25,932 nt of DNA, taken from the NCBI GenBank assembly GCA_018657165.1, contig JABHXS010000134.1, positions 1 to 25,932 on the forward strand, given 5' to 3'. The position numbers were made by a program, and so were the translations under genes. The number at the start of each line of letters is the position of its first letter. Within the stretch, counting starts at the first letter, position 1. Under the pieces are notes generated by a model, which was not told the origin of the DNA, did no database searches, and saw only the letters and a program-made list of their open reading frames with translations. Shown here in pieces: positions 23,114 to 25,932 of this stretch. The stretch comes from Nitrosomonadales bacterium (GTDB lineage: Bacteria > Pseudomonadota > Gammaproteobacteria > Burkholderiales > Methylophilaceae).

Positions 23114-25269
23114 AGTATTTAATTACCTCTGTTGCCATTATTGGAGTAGGTTTCTTAATCCTGCTAGCTCAGTCATTATCAAATAATAATTTAGTTTCAA
23201 ATGATACCTTTTTGGTTTTATTAGCAATATCCGTGGCATTTGTTTTATGTTTATTCTTTCTTATACTTTTTCAAATATTCAAATTACTTCAAAGTGTAAA
23301 AAAAGAAATCACAGGAAGTAAATTAACTTTACGTTTAGTAATATCTTTTGGGATGATGGTTCTGATTCCTGTTTTAATTGTATATTTGGTTTCAGTAAAC
23401 TTTTTAACAAAATCTATTGAATCATGGTTTGATGTTCGGGTTGAGTCGGCCCTAGAGGGCGGCTTAACTCTTGGACAAAATACAATAGATATCTTAATTG
23501 ATGACATACAGTTAAAAGGGAAAAGTATTGCATATGCAATTTCAAATAAACCTTTTGAAAAAAGAGAAGAAATCTTAATTGATTTAAGGGAAAAATTTAG
23601 TATTGCAAGTGCAGTTTTATATAAAAGTGATGGAAATATTTCTGCGATATCACAAAGTAATTCAACCATAAATTCAACCATAAATACAACAACACTTACC
23701 CTTGAAGACTTAACAAAGGGCAAAAGTGGATACTTCGTAAGAATAGAAGAAGCAAAAGAAAACAATCTTGTGCTTAAAGCATTTATTCCAATTTTTTATA
23801 ATAATATAAATCAAACAACGGATTTAATAGGTTTAGAAGAGATATTAATGTTATCTCAACCAATTCCTGAATCGATTGCAAATGTTGCAGTTTCGGTAGA
23901 GTCAGTATTCGAAGAATACCAGCAACTCAGGTATAGCAGAAATTCATTAAAAATTATTTATACATTAACATTAACGATTGTTCTTATGTTGGCCATTTTA
24001 ACTTCGGTAGCAATTTCATTTGTTATAAGCAGGCGATTCACAAGACCTCTTTCACTATTAGCTGAAGCAACCAACCAAATAGCGAAAGGAAATTATAAGA
24101 AAATAATACCTGAGATAGGCAAGGATGAATTAGGGAGATTGGTAAAATCCTTTAACTCAATGACATATCAATTAGATACTGCAACTAAAAATTCAAAAAA
24201 AGATAGAAAGCGTTTGGAGGATGCTAGGACATTTTTAGATACGACTCTTACCAATTTAGTGACATCAATTATCGTAATAGATGAGGATCAGAAAATTAAA
24301 CTATATAACAAATCAGCAGCAAAGTTATTAAATTTCAAATTATCAAATATGATTGGGGAAAAATTAAAAAATGCTATTAAGGAAGTTAAAAAATTTAATC
24401 TTGTTATAAGCTTTATTGATAAAGCACTTAAAGAACATAATGAGTCTATAAATATTTCAAAAGAAATAGTATTAGATTCGTTGAAAGAAGAAAAAACATT
24501 GATTTTAAAGCTTTCATCATTCCAAGAAAGCTCAGGCATATCTTATATTTTAGTTTTAGATGATATTTCAGTTGTGGCAAAAGCACAAAGACAAATTGCA
24601 TGGAGCGAAATTGCAAGAAGATTGGCGCATGAGATTAAAAATCCACTCACGCCTATACAGCTATCAGCAGAAAGAGTTCAAAATAAAATCATAGATAAAT
24701 TAAATAAGACGGATAAAGATTTATTAAATAAATCAACAAATACAATAATTAAACAAGTAGACGCACTAAAATTAATGGTTAATGAATTTTCTGAATATTC
24801 TAGATCACCTACTATTGTTAGAAAAAAAATAGATATAACCAATCTAATAGATGAAGTTTCTTATCTATATTCTGATCAGAATTTTACAATTAAAAAGAAT
24901 TATCCTAAAAAAAGGAGGGAGATAAGGATAGATGAAAATAAATTTAGACAGGTATTGATAAATATTTTTGATAATTCAAAATCAGCACTTGAAAATATCA
25001 AAAACCCTAGAATAAATATAACAATAAAATATGATGATAATTTCTTTAGGCTTAAATTTGAAGATAATGGCATAGGGGTGCCGAAAGATATTATTGAAAG
25101 AATTTATGAGCCATATGTTACTTCAAAAAAAACAGGTACAGGGTTAGGTTTGGCTATTGTCTATAAAATTATTGAAGAACATTCTGGGAGCATTGAAATA
25201 AAGAATGTAAATCCAGGTGGAGCAGCTATATCAATAACCCTTCCTATAAAGGAGAGCAAGATTGGATAA
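23110..25269 (+). CDS. ntrY: NtrY-type membrane sensor histidine kinase
   Basis: A 719-aa sensor kinase. Three membrane segments lie within the first 100 residues (about 4-22, 33-56 and 73-98), a periplasmic part follows, and a fourth segment is at about 285-310. Then come a HAMP linker (about 308-360), a PAS domain (about 375-480), a HisKA domain with phospho-acceptor His507 in LAHEIKNPLTP, and an ATPase domain with the N box (FDNSKSALEN, about 621), G1 (DNGIGVP, about 652) and G2 (TGTGLGLAIV, about 676). All catalytic boxes look intact. NtrYX systems respond to nitrogen, redox or envelope signals depending on species. A small repeat (STINSTIN) sits in the periplasmic part. It overlaps DUF4390 by 4 bp and ntrX by 8 bp. 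Confidence 0.95.
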   Translation: MKYLITSVAIIGVGFLILLAQSLSNNNLVSNDTFLVLLAISVAFVLCLFFLILFQIFKLLQSVKKEITGSKLTLRLVISFGMMVLIPVLIVYLVSVNFLTKSIESWFDVRVESALEGGLTLGQNTIDILIDDIQLKGKSIAYAISNKPFEKREEILIDLREKFSIASAVLYKSDGNISAISQSNSTINSTINTTTLTLEDLTKGKSGYFVRIEEAKENNLVLKAFIPIFYNNINQTTDLIGLEEILMLSQPIPESIANVAVSVESVFEEYQQLRYSRNSLKIIYTLTLTIVLMLAILTSVAISFVISRRFTRPLSLLAEATNQIAKGNYKKIIPEIGKDELGRLVKSFNSMTYQLDTATKNSKKDRKRLEDARTFLDTTLTNLVTSIIVIDEDQKIKLYNKSAAKLLNFKLSNMIGEKLKNAIKEVKKFNLVISFIDKALKEHNESINISKEIVLDSLKEEKTLILKLSSFQESSGISYILVLDDISVVAKAQRQIAWSEIARRLAHEIKNPLTPIQLSAERVQNKIIDKLNKTDKDLLNKSTNTIIKQVDALKLMVNEFSEYSRSPTIVRKKIDITNLIDEVSYLYSDQNFTIKKNYPKKRREIRIDENKFRQVLINIFDNSKSALENIKNPRINITIKYDDNFFRLKFEDNGIGVPKDIIERIYEPYVTSKKTGTGLGLAIVYKIIEEHSGSIEIKNVNPGGAAISITLPIKESKIG

Positions 25270-25932
25270 GCAAAAAATAAAAATCCTAATTGTTGATGAT
25301 GAAAAGGACATCAGAGATTCATTAAAGGATATTTTAGTTGATGAGGGGTATGAGACTTTGCTTGCTAAGAACGTCTCCGAGGCAAAAGAGATAAAGTTAT
25401 CACAAAAGATTGATTTAATTTTACTTGATATTTGGATGCCGGATATTGATGGACTTTCTTTACTGAAAGAATGGTCAGCTAATAATGAAATAAATTGTCC
25501 CGTTATCATGATGTCTGGTCATGGAACAATAGATACTGCAATTGAGGCTACAAAAATTGGGGCTACGGATTTTCTAGAAAAACCTATATCCTTGCAAAAA
25601 CTTCTTAAAACTATTTCAAGTTCTTTAAAAAAATTAGTTGTATTGGATGAAATTGATAAGACTTTTATTGCTGAATGTAATTTAAAATATATTAAAGATA
25701 TCGAAAATGAAATTAATCAATTAAAAAAGATGTATTTGGTTGGTTTTGTAGGGGAAAAGACCAATTTTATGGGTATCTTCATATCTATTTTATTCAATAC
25801 TAATTATTATTTGGTTAAAAAAGCGAGTGATATAAATAATAATCTATTAAATTTAATCCAGACATCAGGCTTAAAGTTTTTATTAATTGATAATTGTCTT
25901 GGTAGTTTAGAAAAAAATAATGAATACGAAGA
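25262..25932 (+). CDS. ntrX: NtrX-type response regulator, 5' part, with a degenerate AAA+ start
   Basis: The gene runs off the end of the window; 223 codons are visible. The start is TTG at 25262, with AAAGGAG 7 bases upstream, overlapping ntrY by 8 bp. Residues 1-125 form a complete receiver: acidic pair Asp12-Asp13, phospho-acceptor Asp56 in LLDIWMPDIDG, Ser85 in MMSGHGT and Lys107 in FLEKP, closely like betaproteobacterial NtrX. Where the sigma-54 AAA+ domain should start, the Walker A-like stretch reads GEKTNFMG (164-171), without the GK pair, and a Walker B-like LLIDN follows at 207-211. No GAFTGA is seen between them, and the interval is shorter than usual. It may no longer hydrolyse ATP or activate sigma-54. 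The C-terminus is not visible. Confidence 0.88.
   Translation, partial: MDKQKIKILIVDDEKDIRDSLKDILVDEGYETLLAKNVSEAKEIKLSQKIDLILLDIWMPDIDGLSLLKEWSANNEINCPVIMMSGHGTIDTAIEATKIGATDFLEKPISLQKLLKTISSSLKKLVVLDEIDKTFIAECNLKYIKDIENEINQLKKMYLVGFVGEKTNFMGIFISILFNTNYYLVKKASDINNNLLNLIQTSGLKFLLIDNCLGSLEKNNEYE

Noticed and set aside
23660..23692. Tandem repeat in ntrY as a phase-variable tract
   Set aside because: There are only about two imperfect copies of a 12-bp unit, and changes by one unit would stay in frame, so it is unlikely to switch expression.
23289..23765. A 158-codon minus-strand frame inside ntrY
   Set aside because: It is the shadow of the NtrY membrane and periplasmic region, with no domain.

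Overview
The window is AT-rich chromosomal DNA of a compact betaproteobacterial type. Several gene orders point to Betaproteobacteria: def-fmt-rsmB-DUF4390-ntrY-ntrX, zapB-zapA-6S RNA-EVE gene, dapF next to xerC, and metK-SAH riboswitch-ahcY-metF. The low G+C, very short spacers, overlapping gene ends and a lipoprotein of the PQQ-linked beta-propeller type suggest a streamlined methylotroph of the Methylophilaceae (OM43 / Methylopumilus-like). That placement is inference from gene order and composition. I see no mobile element, CRISPR array, integron or phage gene.

Layout. 1-3643: a MoeB/ThiF-type E1-like enzyme and valyl-tRNA synthetase. 3632-4809 (minus): a MAPEG-family membrane protein, then a ferritin-like protein overlapping tusA. 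5068-5143 (minus): tRNA-Phe. 5174-7985 (minus): a vitamin B12 uptake unit made of a cobalamin riboswitch, btuB with a TTG start, a six-helix membrane protein that may be a BtuM-like transporter, and a terminator. 8092-9800: yggX facing phoU and rpiA. 9881-12558: ilvA and a beta-propeller lipoprotein. 12551-15617 (minus): dapF, xerC, zapB, zapA, 6S RNA, a structured spacer and an EVE-domain gene. 15675-19291: the SAM cycle, metK, SAH riboswitch, ahcY (TTG start) and metF. 19288-19737 (minus): smg. 19854-25932: def, fmt, rsmB, DUF4390, ntrY and the 5' part of ntrX, with translationally overlapping junctions from def onward except possibly at the DUF4390 start, which depends on the start chosen but still overlaps rsmB.

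How the parts connect. MetK makes SAM, methyltransferases release SAH, AhcY clears it under an SAH-sensing switch, and MetF supplies methyl-THF for methionine regeneration. B12 import by BtuB and its partner would feed a B12-dependent step such as MetH, which is not in this window. Def, Fmt, RsmB and ValS serve translation; ZapA, ZapB and XerC serve division and chromosome resolution.

Most notable: (1) the visible part of NtrX keeps a complete receiver domain, but where the sigma-54 AAA+ domain should begin the Walker A lysine and the GAFTGA loop are missing, so this two-component system may have lost sigma-54 activation; (2) the riboswitch-linked BtuB/six-helix protein pair; (3) an SAH riboswitch followed by a legible alternative-pairing expression platform; (4) a structured spacer with a 20-codon ORF between 6S RNA and the EVE gene; (5) a 26-bp near-perfect palindrome just upstream of the ferritin-like gene.
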